In this document: piece after piece, positions 10,914 to 19,508 of the stretch | Numbering within the stretch: position 1 is the first letter of the stretch | Layout of the letters: each line of letters begins with the position of its first letter | Assembly (NCBI RefSeq): GCF_040529185.1 | Contig: NZ_CP159510.1 | Span: forward strand, 1,240,001 to 1,304,000 | Source of the DNA: Sporolactobacillus sp. Y61 | GTDB lineage: Bacteria > Bacillota > Bacilli > Bacillales > Sporolactobacillaceae | DNA: 64,000 nucleotides | Reading direction: 5' to 3' | Program-made: the position numbers and the translations under genes | Notes under the pieces: generated by a model | Database searches by the model: none | What the model was told of the DNA's origin: nothing | What the model saw: only the letters and a program-made list of their open reading frames with translations

Positions 10914-11091
10914 CGCGATTCACGACGAATCGACAGGTTGTTTGTTACAGATGAAATATGAACCATTGATTCGTATTGCTTTTGTAAACCGGCTTCAATC
11001 ATTCTGTGACATAAGCCTCCTATAATAAACAGTGTTGAAAGAAACAGCGGTGTTATTCATCGCATGACACGGATTTCAGGAGGTTTGATTC

Positions 11092-12147
11092 ATGCGAAGA
11101 AACAGAATGAAGAAAATGGCTGCCATAATGCTGGCCACAGGACTTGTTCTTCCTGTGACCGCCGGATCCACTCCGGCCCATGCTGAGCAGCCTGCCGAAA
11201 AGAGTAATCCAGTCGTCCCTGATGAACATAAAAGTTATGACAGTGGTGCCTTGAGTGAAGAAGTGAATGGGCTCTGGAAAGAAAAGGCAACGCGCTGGGA
11301 GCAATATAATGCGAAGAGAGCGGCTGCAGCCAGAGCGGAAGAAAAGAAGGCAGAGGAACAGAAAGCGCAGCAAACGGTTCATAAAGCCGAACCTGCTCAG
11401 CAGGTCCGGGTAAATGAATCCAAGCCAAAAGTGAATAAATCACAGTCACAGGTAAATAAACCTGCAGCCAGACCGGCCGCGCAGCCTGCTCAAAAGAAAC
11501 AAGTTGCACAGCCAGTTCAGAAGAAACCAGTTGCTCAGCCAGTTCAGAAGAAACCGGCCGCACAGCCTGCTCAGAAGAAACCAGTTGCTCAGCCAGTTCA
11601 GAAGAAACCAGCCGCACAGCCTGCTCAAAAGGAACAAGCTGCACAGCCAGTTCAGAAAAAACCGGTTGTGCACCAGGAAGCAACCCAACCGCAGGCAACT
11701 GCGCAAACGTCTCAGGATAAAACGAAGCAGACAAAGGCAGCCCCAAGCCAGCCGGCTGTCAAAAAGGCTCCTCAGTCATCGAAGCCTGCTACCCGGCCGG
11801 TGCAAAAGCAAACACAACCCGCCGCGCGCCAGGTTCAGCAACCCCAGCCGACAAAGCAGCCTGTTCAGCGTGGTCAGTCCGGATCATTTGAAGTGACCGG
11901 CTACGCTTTGAACGGGACAACGGCAACCGGGATTAATCTGAAAGAAAATCCAAATGCCAGGGTGGTTGCCGTTGATCCATCAGTCATTCCTCTCGGATCA
12001 AAAGTGACGATATCCGGTCTCGGTACGTACACTGCAGCTGATACCGGTGGTGCAATAAAAGGTAATCGGCTTGATGTCCATTTTGCCACGAATCAGCAGG
12101 CAATAAACTTTGGACGTCAGACGCGGAACGTGACCGTGGAGCATTAA
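11092..12147 (+). CDS. Secreted 3D-domain cell-wall protein with Pro/Gln/Lys repeats
   Basis: 351 residues; AGGAGG lies 8 nt before the ATG. An N-terminal signal peptide (KKMAAIMLATGLVLPVTAG, cleavage near AHA-EQ) is followed by a charged Ala/Lys/Glu segment, then a Pro/Gln/Lys repeat stalk of 9-residue units. The C-terminal ~90 residues form a 3D domain with FEVTGYAL, VAVDPSVIPLG and AADTGG...RLDVHF, carrying the conserved aspartates. This fold is shared with MltA-type lytic transglycosylases and with Bacillus YuiC and YabE-like wall enzymes. A cell-wall hydrolase or remodelling role is likely. The repeat stalk may span the wall. A terminator follows. Confidence 0.85.
   Translation: MRRNRMKKMAAIMLATGLVLPVTAGSTPAHAEQPAEKSNPVVPDEHKSYDSGALSEEVNGLWKEKATRWEQYNAKRAAAARAEEKKAEEQKAQQTVHKAEPAQQVRVNESKPKVNKSQSQVNKPAARPAAQPAQKKQVAQPVQKKPVAQPVQKKPAAQPAQKKPVAQPVQKKPAAQPAQKEQAAQPVQKKPVVHQEATQPQATAQTSQDKTKQTKAAPSQPAVKKAPQSSKPATRPVQKQTQPAARQVQQPQPTKQPVQRGQSGSFEVTGYALNGTTATGINLKENPNARVVAVDPSVIPLGSKVTISGLGTYTAADTGGAIKGNRLDVHFATNQQAINFGRQTRNVTVEH
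11479..11667 (+). repeat. Seven 27-bp coding tandem repeats (AQPVQKKPV units)
   Basis: Seven consecutive 9-codon units of AQP(V/A)QKKP(V/A) type encode the stalk of the 3D-domain protein. They are nearly identical at the DNA level, so copy number could vary by slippage or recombination. Confidence 0.9.
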
Positions 12148-12174
12148 ATAAATAAAATGGAATAAATTAAAGTG

Positions 12175-12220
12175 CCCTCTTGAAGCCGAATGAAAAAATT
12201 CAGCCTCAAGAGGGTTTTTT
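12175..12220 (+). terminator. Terminator after 3D-domain gene
   Basis: CCCTCTTGA and TCAAGAGGG arms with further pairing (GCCGAAT/ATTCAGC region) are followed by TTTTTT. Confidence 0.85.
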
Positions 12221-12398
12221 ATTCTCCTGAATGGCTGGATTGATCTGATCCGTGCAACCGCTCCGGATATGTCCACATGCTCCATATTTTGCAGGTTATA
12301 CATTTTTCTCAACTATTTTCAATCGACTTCGACAGTTGTAGGCACAATCTTTCAAGTGAGCGATTAAAAGAATCCCTTGTTCTAGGGATTTATTTAAA

Positions 12399-12459
12399 TT
12401 ATCCACATGTGCATAATAGGTCATCCAAAAGTTATCCATAGGCACACATCTGTGGATAA
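12399..12459. promoter_or_regulatory. DnaA-box-like cluster inside type A IS leader
   Basis: TTATCCACA (12399-12407) and the inverted TGTGGATAA (12451-12459) both match the DnaA-box consensus TTATNCACA exactly. A third, TTATCCATA at 12432-12440, has one mismatch. The last two form an 11-bp inverted repeat with an 8-nt loop. The same arrangement is kept in the 52.4-kb copy. Confidence 0.65.
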
Positions 12460-12465
12460 CTATGC

Positions 12466-12494
12466 TTGATGTTGAAACTCACCTGTAATATAAT
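12466..12494 (+). promoter_or_regulatory. Promoter of type A transposase
   Basis: TTGATG, a 17-bp spacer and TATAAT. The -10 box ends 6 bp before the transposase ATG, so the mRNA would start at or next to the start codon (leaderless). No ribosome site is visible. Confidence 0.6.
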
Positions 12495-12500
12495 ATAGGC

Positions 12501-14165
12501 ATGTACTTACGAAGGGTTTCTCGAAAAAATAAAGATGGTCGTACAGTAGCCTATCTGCAGCTGGCTCAAAATGAGTGGGATTCCAAGGCCAAATATGCCA
12601 AAGCAAGGGTGATTTATTCGTTCGGTCGCGAGGATCAACTGGATGTTGACGCGCTCCGTCGGCTGGTGGAAAGCATTTCAAGGTATCTCTCTCCTGAAGA
12701 AGCCCTGCGGGCTCAGTCTGAGATTGGTCAGGCGGCTGATTTTGCTTTCAAAGCATCCAAAAGGCTGGGTGGAGTCTGGACACTGGATCAGCTCTGGAAA
12801 ATGCTGAGCATGGACCAGATCATTCATGAATTATTGGCGGGTCGTAAACATGATATCGACGTCGAACGACTCATCTTCGCTATGGTAGCCAATCGAGCTC
12901 TGGATCCAACAAGCAAGCTGGGGCTTGAGGAGTGGATACAGGATGAAGTGGCACTGCCCGGACTCAATGAGGCACATGTCCATCAGTTTTACCGTGCCAT
13001 GGATTTACTCCTGGAAATGCGCAGCCAGCTGGAGGAACAGGTTTATTTTTCGACAGCGAATCTACTGAATCTTGAAGTCGACCTGATCTATTTTGATACA
13101 ACCTCGTCCTACTTTGAGGTTGAGCCCCAGGAAGCTCCGGAAAAGGAAAATCTGCGAAAGCTGGGCTATTCCAAAGACAAACGTCCGGATCTGCTGCAGG
13201 TGGTCATCGGCATGGCCGTTACGAAGGAAGGCTTGCCCATCCGATGCTGGGTCTGGCCAGGTAACACGGCGGATAAAACAGTCGTTGAAGAGGCCAAAAA
13301 GGATTTAGTTGGCTGGAAGCTGGGACGGGTGATCAGTGTGATGGACCGTGGCTTTTCCACGGAGGACAATCTAACGACGCTGCAGCGTGCCGGAGGGCAT
13401 TATATTGTTGGTGAGCCCATGCGTTCCGGTAAGAAAATTGTGGATGAAGCGATGTCCCGCAAGGGACGTTATCAAAAGGTTCGCAACCATCTTGAGGTTA
13501 AGGAGATTGTCGTCGGGGACGGAGAAAAGCGGCAGCGTTTTATCCTCGCCTACAACTCAAAAGAAGCAGAGAAAGATAAGAAACAGCGGGAACGACTGGT
13601 TCGTGATTTGGAGATGGCTCTGGAAGACTTACATCAGTTGCCTGAAAAGAAGCATACCAAAGCGGCCTGTGCCCTGCGGTCACATAAGCTTTATGGTCGT
13701 TATCTTCGCCAGCTGAAGGACGGGCAGCTGAGAATTAATCGGCAGGCGCTTCGAGATGCGGCGCGTTATGACGGGAAATACCTGATTCGAACATCGGATG
13801 ATACCCTGTCCGCAGAAGAAGTGGCGCTGGGATACAAGAACCTGATGGCTGTAGAAAATGGATTCCGAACCTTAAAGTCTACACTCTGTCTTCGACCGAT
13901 GTACCATCGGATCGAGGATCGGATTAAGACGCACGTTTTACTGAACTGGCTGGCTCTGCTTCTTATTCGGCTGGCGGAACTGAAGACCGGTGAAACCTGG
14001 CCAAAACTGAAACATACCATGGATCAGATGGTTCTGGGCAAATTTTCTTCAAAAAAAGGAGACTTCTATCAAAGGACGGAAATCACCGCAAAACAGCATG
14101 AAATCATTAAGGCTCTTGGGATAAAGGTCCCTCGAAAGATATGTCGAATCGACCTTAAATCCTAG
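12501..14165 (+). CDS. Type A IS transposase (IS1634-like DDE family)
   Basis: 554-residue DDE transposase, uninterrupted. The catalytic-type context is visible: LIYFDTTSSYF (first Asp), SVMDRGFSTEDN (second Asp) and the C-terminal GYKNLMAVENGFRTLK with the final Glu. It is probably active, since termini and target duplication are intact. IS1634 family assignment is from memory of related sequences. Expression is probably low because its promoter leaves no 5' leader. Confidence 0.88.
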   Translation: MYLRRVSRKNKDGRTVAYLQLAQNEWDSKAKYAKARVIYSFGREDQLDVDALRRLVESISRYLSPEEALRAQSEIGQAADFAFKASKRLGGVWTLDQLWKMLSMDQIIHELLAGRKHDIDVERLIFAMVANRALDPTSKLGLEEWIQDEVALPGLNEAHVHQFYRAMDLLLEMRSQLEEQVYFSTANLLNLEVDLIYFDTTSSYFEVEPQEAPEKENLRKLGYSKDKRPDLLQVVIGMAVTKEGLPIRCWVWPGNTADKTVVEEAKKDLVGWKLGRVISVMDRGFSTEDNLTTLQRAGGHYIVGEPMRSGKKIVDEAMSRKGRYQKVRNHLEVKEIVVGDGEKRQRFILAYNSKEAEKDKKQRERLVRDLEMALEDLHQLPEKKHTKAACALRSHKLYGRYLRQLKDGQLRINRQALRDAARYDGKYLIRTSDDTLSAEEVALGYKNLMAVENGFRTLKSTLCLRPMYHRIEDRIKTHVLLNWLALLLIRLAELKTGETWPKLKHTMDQMVLGKFSSKKGDFYQRTEITAKQHEIIKALGIKVPRKICRIDLKS

Positions 14166-14184
14166 ATACACACATATAAAAATT

Positions 14185-14228
14185 AAAAGTCCGAAAACAG
14201 GCTACCTGTCGCCTGTTTTCGGACTTTT
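14185..14228 (+). terminator. Terminator inside right end of type A IS
   Basis: A perfect 18-bp inverted repeat (AAAAGTCCGAAAACAGGC and complement, 8-nt loop) ends in TTTT. It probably works in both directions and insulates the transposase. The arm is mutated in the 52.4-kb copy. Confidence 0.85.
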
Positions 14229-14291
14229 GTGTACCTAGAAACTGTCGAAGTCGAGTTTCAATCAATACAATAATAAATAGAGGGAAATCTA

Positions 14292-14400
14292 TTGCGAGGT
14301 ATTATAGAGGGAGGCGGGGGGCACGTCGTCTGACCCGATCATATGCTCTGCCACGAAACAGTTTCTGCCGGTTCACGGCAAACCTGTGATTTATCCCATA
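14292..14400 (+). pseudogene. Fragment of RfbA-type sugar nucleotidyltransferase
   Basis: A TTG-RGII stretch with a G-rich segment, then after a frameshift ATKQFLPVHGKPVIYPI, matches the N-terminal signature of glucose-1-phosphate thymidylyltransferases (GGxGTRL...SKQLLPVxDKPMIYYP). Only ~35 codons remain. It abuts the type A IS and lies near a glycosyltransferase pseudogene, suggesting a lost surface-glycan locus. Bases 14401-14621 show only a small hairpin (ACTCTG/CAGAGT). Confidence 0.6.
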
Positions 14401-14621
14401 TTAACGGGCAGTCACCATGAAGAAAAATTAGAAACAGCTATTCGCCAATGGAGTAAGTGTTATTTAATGAATCCAGAATCAAAAAAAGAACTCTGTCGTC
14501 AGAGTCCGGTTTAATACCAGATTTCAACTGCCAGGCAAGCACTTTAAGAACCCGGCTTTAGGAGTTCACATCAACACGATACTTTTTTGTGCCTGTCTCC
14601 TGACCCCATCTGTTTCACAAA

Positions 14622-15532
14622 TCAGAATGTGGTCACCGCCTTAAGTATATATTTTATCCGTTCTAATTTACGGTCCTGGTGTCCCTGAAAAATAATTTTC
14701 GTTTTCAGGAAGGCCTTATATAAGCGATAGAAATAGGCAACCAGCGTACGAAACAGGTTCTGCGTATGCTTGATCATCCAGTATTCATTTCGCAAATCGT
14801 AATACGCCACATAGGGGTCCGGATTCTGCTCGCCTCCGGTAGCCGTCGACACCTTATGATAAATTCGCGATTTTGGTTGGTAGACAACTTTAAATCCTGC
14901 CTGTCTGGCCCGGATATTCCACTCTGTCTCTTCATAATAAAGGAAGTAGAATTCCCGCATCAGACCGATTCTGTCAATCAATGCTCTTCGGAACAGGAGA
15001 CTGCATCCGGTGATGAATTCAACCGGTCGCTGCTGATCATACTGGCCGTGATCCTCTTCACCGTACCCGATGTGATGTGTCTGGCCGGTCCAGGAACTGA
15101 CCCGACCGCCGGCAAACCAGATTTTGTTGGAATTGTAGTAATACATTTTCGATCCGACAATCCCAATTTTTTGATCACTTTTTATGGTTTTGACCAGTTC
15201 CGTCAGAGCATCAGGCGTGACCACCGCGTCGTTATTTACGAGCCAGAAATAGTCATAACCTGCTTCATAAGCTTTTTTAATGGCCAGATTGTTTCCCCCG
15301 CAAAGCCGAGATTAGATTCAGTTTGCAGAAAGCTGATGTCATAAGTAAGTTTATGGCGACGATGGTCTTCCCTTAACTTTTCATATGAATGATCACTGGA
15401 ATGATTATCTACCAGATAGACGTGAAAATTCGGATAATTAAGCCGTTCGAGTGATTTCAGGCATTCGGCGGTATCCTCATAATCATTCCAGTTTAAAACA
15501 ATAATCGCTACACGCTGACCTTTTTTAATCAT
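14622..15532 (-). pseudogene. Family 2 glycosyltransferase, frameshifted
   Basis: Start at MIKKGQRVAIIVLNWN with AAGGAGAGG upstream. The protein reads as a rhamnosyltransferase-like GT2: VLNWN, VDNHSSD, then WLVNNDAVVTP (nucleotide-sugar/metal site) and YYEETEWNIRARQAG, which carries the catalytic-type acidic motif. One base appears missing in a G run near 15297-15301 (GFAG-gNNLAIKKAYEAGYDYF across two frames), splitting the gene into two frames. If the indel is a sequencing error the gene is a complete ~303-residue enzyme. The role would be polysaccharide or wall glycan synthesis at the cytoplasmic membrane face. Confidence 0.8.
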
Positions 15533-16157
15533 TAAATCCTCTCCTTCATTGATCGGCCAAGGAGATCTGTCTGTCAATCCCCGAAAGTATGTTGCTGTGA
15601 ATCCGTTCACATATAATTGGATTAGAATACTCCGCGTATCTTCAGTCAAATGAATATCTTTAATTTGTTTTGATCCTGAACGAATGGACGCTGAACGCCC
15701 CGTTGATAAAGGAAAGAACGAATTCAGGACATCCGCCCGTGGAGACACGGTGCAGATGCTTGCAGGATAAGTTGTGAAAGTCTTGGAGGGGGAAATCGTC
15801 CGACAGAAAAAGGCGCATCAGCTGACCGATGCACTTCCTTGCTTCTACATCTAATTATACCACCGGATGGATAATCTTGTTAAAAGTATGTGAAAAATTC
15901 AACACATTTCATGCTGGTGGTTGAATGAACAAGTCAATCAGAAATTGCGGGCGGGCTCAGGCTCGTCCTTTTTTTATTTTGGGATCAAATGTATACTGTG
16001 AAGTAGCCCCTGTTATGTCTGAGACGAAAACAGACAATCCGGGAGTTACCAAATAGACAGATAAGCCTGTTTGTTAAGGGAAGATAATCATGGCATGCTC
16101 TGTTAACAACAAACGAGGCCCGGCAATTAACTGATCTTATTGAAGGGATAACTGATT
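15533..16157. other. Intergenic region with one hairpin
   Basis: No supported gene. A hairpin at about 15949-15975 (GGGCGGGC / GCTCGTCC with G-T pairs, then seven T) looks like a terminator on the + strand. The upstream minus-strand frame before 15532 shows no family likeness. Confidence 0.4.
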
Positions 16158-17237
16158 ATGCTAATTCAGTGCACCAAAAAATTACTGGACACATTGAAGA
16201 AACGACCGGATCATGTTGAAAATGTTCCTCCGCTTTATTCATGGCACGCCAATTTGCTGACGATAAACAGGCGGAAGACGGTTGTGCTGATGAACGATGT
16301 CAGCCGTTATACAGTTGTTCTCTATGGGCTGAAGGCGGCAGATTTCCGTAAACTCGATGGGCTGATTGCTGATGCCATTCGCAGGACGTTATCTGATGCA
16401 AGTGTGAACCCTGAGATCATTGAACGGTATCTCAGCGCTTCACCGGGCTGCGTTTATGCAAAGACGAAAAACCGGGCAATGGTCGCACGGCTGAATAAAG
16501 CCTGTGAGAATGTTCAGTTTAGAGGGGAAGTCCTGGATCCGAATGATCTGATCCAGAGTGCAGCCGGCAGGGGTACAAGCAAAATTCTGGTGGGTAACAG
16601 CAGCGGTGACTATATCATACCGGATGAGGTGATGTACAAAGAATTGGCAAAACTTACGGATCAGCCTGTTATTCAATGCAGGGCAGCTGTAATCAAAGCA
16701 ACTCTTGTACTTGAAAATCATGACGTCTGGCGCAGAGTGGTTGTTCCACTTGACATCACTTTTCGACAGCTTCACCGGATCCTGCAGGTACTCTTTCAAT
16801 GGACAGACAGTCATCTCCATGAATTTACCGTATACAAAGGCGGGAAACCATCGGCTCGGCTGGTATGTGATAAAGAAGCTCTCGATTTCCCGGGAAATAT
16901 CCCGATGTTCATGGAAAACGATCGTCTGTTGTCGGAATTTGCGCGCAAAGGGATATGTATCATCTATGCCTACGATTTTGGTGATGGGTGGAATCATGTA
17001 TTGAAAGTCGAATCCATTGATGAGAACAGTACAAAAAATGTTCCAGTCTGTCTCGAAGGAAAAGAAAACACGCCGCCTGAGGATGTCGGCGGAGAGTGGG
17101 GATACGAGGATTATTTAAAAATTATGAACGATCCCACTCACCCGGAGCATGATGAACGGGTTGAATGGAGTGGTGATCAGTCAGATCAGATTTTTGACCT
17201 TGACGATGTGAATTTCAGGCTGGAAACGATGCTTTAA
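16158..17237 (+). CDS. DUF6933 plus plasmid pRiA4b ORF-3-like protein
   Basis: 359 residues with GAAGGGA upstream of the ATG. Residues 1-~150 (MLIQCTKKLLDTLKK, SWHANLLTINRRKTVVLMND) match what I know as DUF6933. Residues ~180-355 match the pRiA4b ORF-3 family: VWRRVVVPLDITFRQLHRIL, YDFGDGWNH and PPEDVGG..GY..YL. Both parts occur in cytoplasmic proteins of unknown function, often in accessory regions. No neighbour points to a pathway. No catalytic motif is evident. Confidence 0.75.
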   Translation: MLIQCTKKLLDTLKKRPDHVENVPPLYSWHANLLTINRRKTVVLMNDVSRYTVVLYGLKAADFRKLDGLIADAIRRTLSDASVNPEIIERYLSASPGCVYAKTKNRAMVARLNKACENVQFRGEVLDPNDLIQSAAGRGTSKILVGNSSGDYIIPDEVMYKELAKLTDQPVIQCRAAVIKATLVLENHDVWRRVVVPLDITFRQLHRILQVLFQWTDSHLHEFTVYKGGKPSARLVCDKEALDFPGNIPMFMENDRLLSEFARKGICIIYAYDFGDGWNHVLKVESIDENSTKNVPVCLEGKENTPPEDVGGEWGYEDYLKIMNDPTHPEHDERVEWSGDQSDQIFDLDDVNFRLETML

Positions 17238-17313
17238 TACAGGATCAACAACACGGACACAACGAATAAACCAGTCATCTGACGGATCAAAAGGGAGTTG
17301 AAAGGAGACGCTA

Positions 17314-18258
17314 ATGAATCGCGTGATGGTGCTGGGAAGTATAAATGTAGATACAACCCTTCATCTGGACCACCTGCCCCATCCTGGTGAAACAATTTTC
17401 GCCCGCCAAAAGACGTGGGCAGGAGGCGGGAAGGGGGCCAACCAGGCGATTGCTGCATCCCGTCTCGGTGCTCAGATCTCTTTCATGGGCAAAGTGGGAG
17501 AGGACTCCCATGGCAAAGCTATGATTGAAGCCCTGAATAAAGAGGGGATTGATACCTCTCGAATCCGCATTTCTGAACAGGGAACGGGCGAGGCCTGTAT
17601 TTTACTGGACCCTGCGGGACAAAACAGCATTATTGTCCATCCCGGGGCGAATCAGGACATCCGTTCTGAGGATATCGACAGACTTTTATCCGGAATGGCA
17701 GACTATGATCTATTGATGACGCAATTTGAGACACCGGTTGCAGCTGCAGTCCGGGCCTTCCGTATGGCTAAAGAACGGCATGTGCTGACCGTCCTGAATC
17801 CGGCGCCTGCCCTGGAATCAGTCGATCCGGAGCTATATCAGCTGACCGATCTGATTATTCCTAATGAGACAGAGAGTGAGGCGCTCACAGGAATAAAAAT
17901 TACCAATGAAGCCTCGATGAAAAGGTCCACAGCGTTTTTTACTGAAAAAGGAGTCGGCGCTGCAGTCATCACGCTTGGAGCGGAAGGGGCCTATTATGAC
18001 TTGCCTGAAAAGGGCTCAGGCATCATTCCGGCTCATAAAGTCCGTGTGGTTGATACGACAGCTGCAGGGGATACCTTTATCGGTGCATTGAGCACCAGAC
18101 TGAACCGGAATCTCAGCAATCTGGCGGAGGCGGTCGCCTATGCCAATGTTGCCGCATCGCTGACTGTACAGCAATTAGGCGCGCAGCCCTCCATTCCTGC
18201 GCGAAAAGCTGTGGAAGCCGTGGAACAATCAGGAACAAATGGATATCGATATCATTGA
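17314..18258 (+). CDS. rbsK: Ribokinase
   Basis: 314-residue PfkB-family kinase; AAAGGAG is 8 nt before the ATG. The N-terminal VLGSINVDTTLHLDHLP, the GGKGANQAIAASRLGA signature and the C-terminal DTTAAGDTFIGAL with catalytic Asp are all present. It would convert ribose to ribose-5-phosphate in the cytoplasm. rpe follows 69 bp later and tkt is downstream, so the group feeds pentose into the non-oxidative pentose-phosphate pathway. No ribose transporter is in the window. Confidence 0.93.
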   Translation: MNRVMVLGSINVDTTLHLDHLPHPGETIFARQKTWAGGGKGANQAIAASRLGAQISFMGKVGEDSHGKAMIEALNKEGIDTSRIRISEQGTGEACILLDPAGQNSIIVHPGANQDIRSEDIDRLLSGMADYDLLMTQFETPVAAAVRAFRMAKERHVLTVLNPAPALESVDPELYQLTDLIIPNETESEALTGIKITNEASMKRSTAFFTEKGVGAAVITLGAEGAYYDLPEKGSGIIPAHKVRVVDTTAAGDTFIGALSTRLNRNLSNLAEAVAYANVAASLTVQQLGAQPSIPARKAVEAVEQSGTNGYRYH

Positions 18259-18291
18259 ATCGAACGGGCAGCAGGACATATTTTTGCCGAA

Positions 18292-18304
18292 GTAAACGCT
18301 TTAC
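18292..18304. promoter_or_regulatory. Palindromic operator-like site before rpe
   Basis: GTAAACGCTTTAC is a symmetric LacI/CcpA-type half-site pair, one base longer than a standard cre. It lies between rbsK and rpe. RbsR- or CcpA-type control is possible. Confidence 0.35.
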
Positions 18305-18327
18305 TGATTGAAAGGAAGTCGTGAGTG

Positions 18328-18978
18328 ATGAAGATTATACCGTCCATACTATCTGCAGATTTTTCCAGACTGTCAGAAGAAGTCCGTGACGTTGAAAGGG
18401 ATGTGGATCTGATCCATGTTGACGTGATGGATGGTCATTTTGTGCCCAACCTTTCGATGGGGGCAAATGTTGTAAGCGCACTAAAAAAATCGAATGCAGT
18501 TAAAATGGATGTCCATCTGATGGTAGAGGAACCGGCTGCACTCATTCCCTCATTTATCGAAGCCGGAGCGGATATGATTTCTGTTCATGTTGAAGCCTGC
18601 CGTCATTTACATCGTGTGATCCGGATGATCAAAGAGGGCGGAATAGCGGCGGGTGTCGCACTGAATCCGGCGACGCCTGTTGATTGGGTGCGTCCAATCC
18701 TTGACGAGCTGGACTATCTGCTGATTATGACCGTTGATCCCGGCTTTGGCGGTCAATCGTTTATTCCCTCCATGCCTGATAAAATCCGTGAGGCGGCTCA
18801 GATGATTGACACGCGTAAACAGCATGTCGCGATCGAGGTGGATGGCGGAATCAATACGGAAACACTGCCGCTGTGCAGACAGGCGGGGGCATCCCTTTTT
18901 GTCGCCGGCTCGGCCATATTCGGGCAACAAGACCGTCATCAGGCAATTCAGGGTTTGATGAAATCATATGAGTGTTAG
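18328..18978 (+). CDS. rpe: Ribulose-phosphate 3-epimerase
   Basis: 216 residues from the ATG with AAAGGAAG 9 nt upstream (a GTG one codon earlier is also possible). The TIM-barrel signatures DVMDGHFVPNLSMG, MTVDPGFGGQSFI and EVDGGIN are present, with metal and catalytic residues. It interconverts ribulose-5-phosphate and xylulose-5-phosphate. It has no cpgA/rsgA neighbour, unlike the usual Bacillus rpe locus. Instead it is grouped with rbsK and tkt, suggesting a dedicated pentose module, perhaps a second rpe copy. Confidence 0.93.
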   Translation: MKIIPSILSADFSRLSEEVRDVERDVDLIHVDVMDGHFVPNLSMGANVVSALKKSNAVKMDVHLMVEEPAALIPSFIEAGADMISVHVEACRHLHRVIRMIKEGGIAAGVALNPATPVDWVRPILDELDYLLIMTVDPGFGGQSFIPSMPDKIREAAQMIDTRKQHVAIEVDGGINTETLPLCRQAGASLFVAGSAIFGQQDRHQAIQGLMKSYEC

Positions 18979-19508
18979 ATTAATTCACGTTCGTATTTTT
19001 CCTGGCGCTTCCACATCGCTGGCGAGTTGCGTCACTGAGGTGTAGCTGGCAACCGGGAATGCGGATGGTACCGTGTCTACTGATAAGACGGACGTTTATC
19101 TTGCAAAATTAGTAAACGGTTACATTGACAGTCCCGGTTTGTTGAGACGGGCTGGAGTGACTGATTATATCGCTTTATACATAGAATTTGTTGAATAAAT
19201 TCCCGATCTTCCAATTCCGTTCGAATGGGAAATGATATTCTTAAGAATCACAGTACTGGGGGAAAATATGTATGACAAAATACCAATTCAGAATACAAAA
19301 GGTGAAAGTTCCATAGCATTACTAAGATCGGTCTAAATATTAAGTCTGCCGTTTCAAAGGCGGAACAGACGGTTCATACCTTTATTCCGGGTACGGGCAG
19401 GAAATATCGAGAAACGGCTTGAGGATATCTTGCCGGGTACGATCAGGGGATTAATGAGGATATTTCTCTGTTTTGCAAGTGACGCTAAAACGACTGGAGG
19501 GATAAAAT
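18979..19508. other. 530-bp gap with possible coding debris
   Basis: A stretch at about 19080-19198 reads through ~39 codons (DKTDVYLAKLVNGYIDSPG...) on the + strand without a start or ribosome site. I do not recognise it. No terminator is clear after rpe. A GGAGGG site at the right edge belongs to tkt. Confidence 0.35.

Larger units (their letters stand above)
12322..14255 (+). mobile_element. Type A insertion sequence (IS1634-like), intact copy
   Basis: 1,934-bp element with ~15-bp terminal inverted repeats (TCGACTTCGACAGTT at the left, its complement at the right). It is flanked by a 5-bp target duplication TTTCA at 12317-12321 and 14256-14260. It carries one transposase, an upstream region with DnaA-box-like sequences and an internal terminator. 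A second, frameshifted copy is at 52.4 kb and fragments lie at 1.5 and 36.3 kb. Confidence 0.92.

Noticed and set aside
11479..11667. CRISPR-like array
   Set aside because: The 27-bp repeats are contiguous, keep the reading frame and encode a Pro/Gln/Lys stalk; there are no spacers or cas genes.
11090..11746. Long open frame of ~218 codons antisense to the 3D-domain gene
   Set aside because: It exists because the sense gene uses repeated low-complexity codons; it lacks a ribosome site and gives a monotonous protein.
12399..12459. Possible chromosomal origin because of DnaA boxes
   Set aside because: The boxes are inside a mobile element, repeat in its other copy, and no dnaA, dnaN, gyrase genes or AT-rich unwinding region are nearby.
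18979..19508. Gene between rpe and tkt
   Set aside because: Only a 39-codon readable stretch without start or ribosome site and no recognisable motif.
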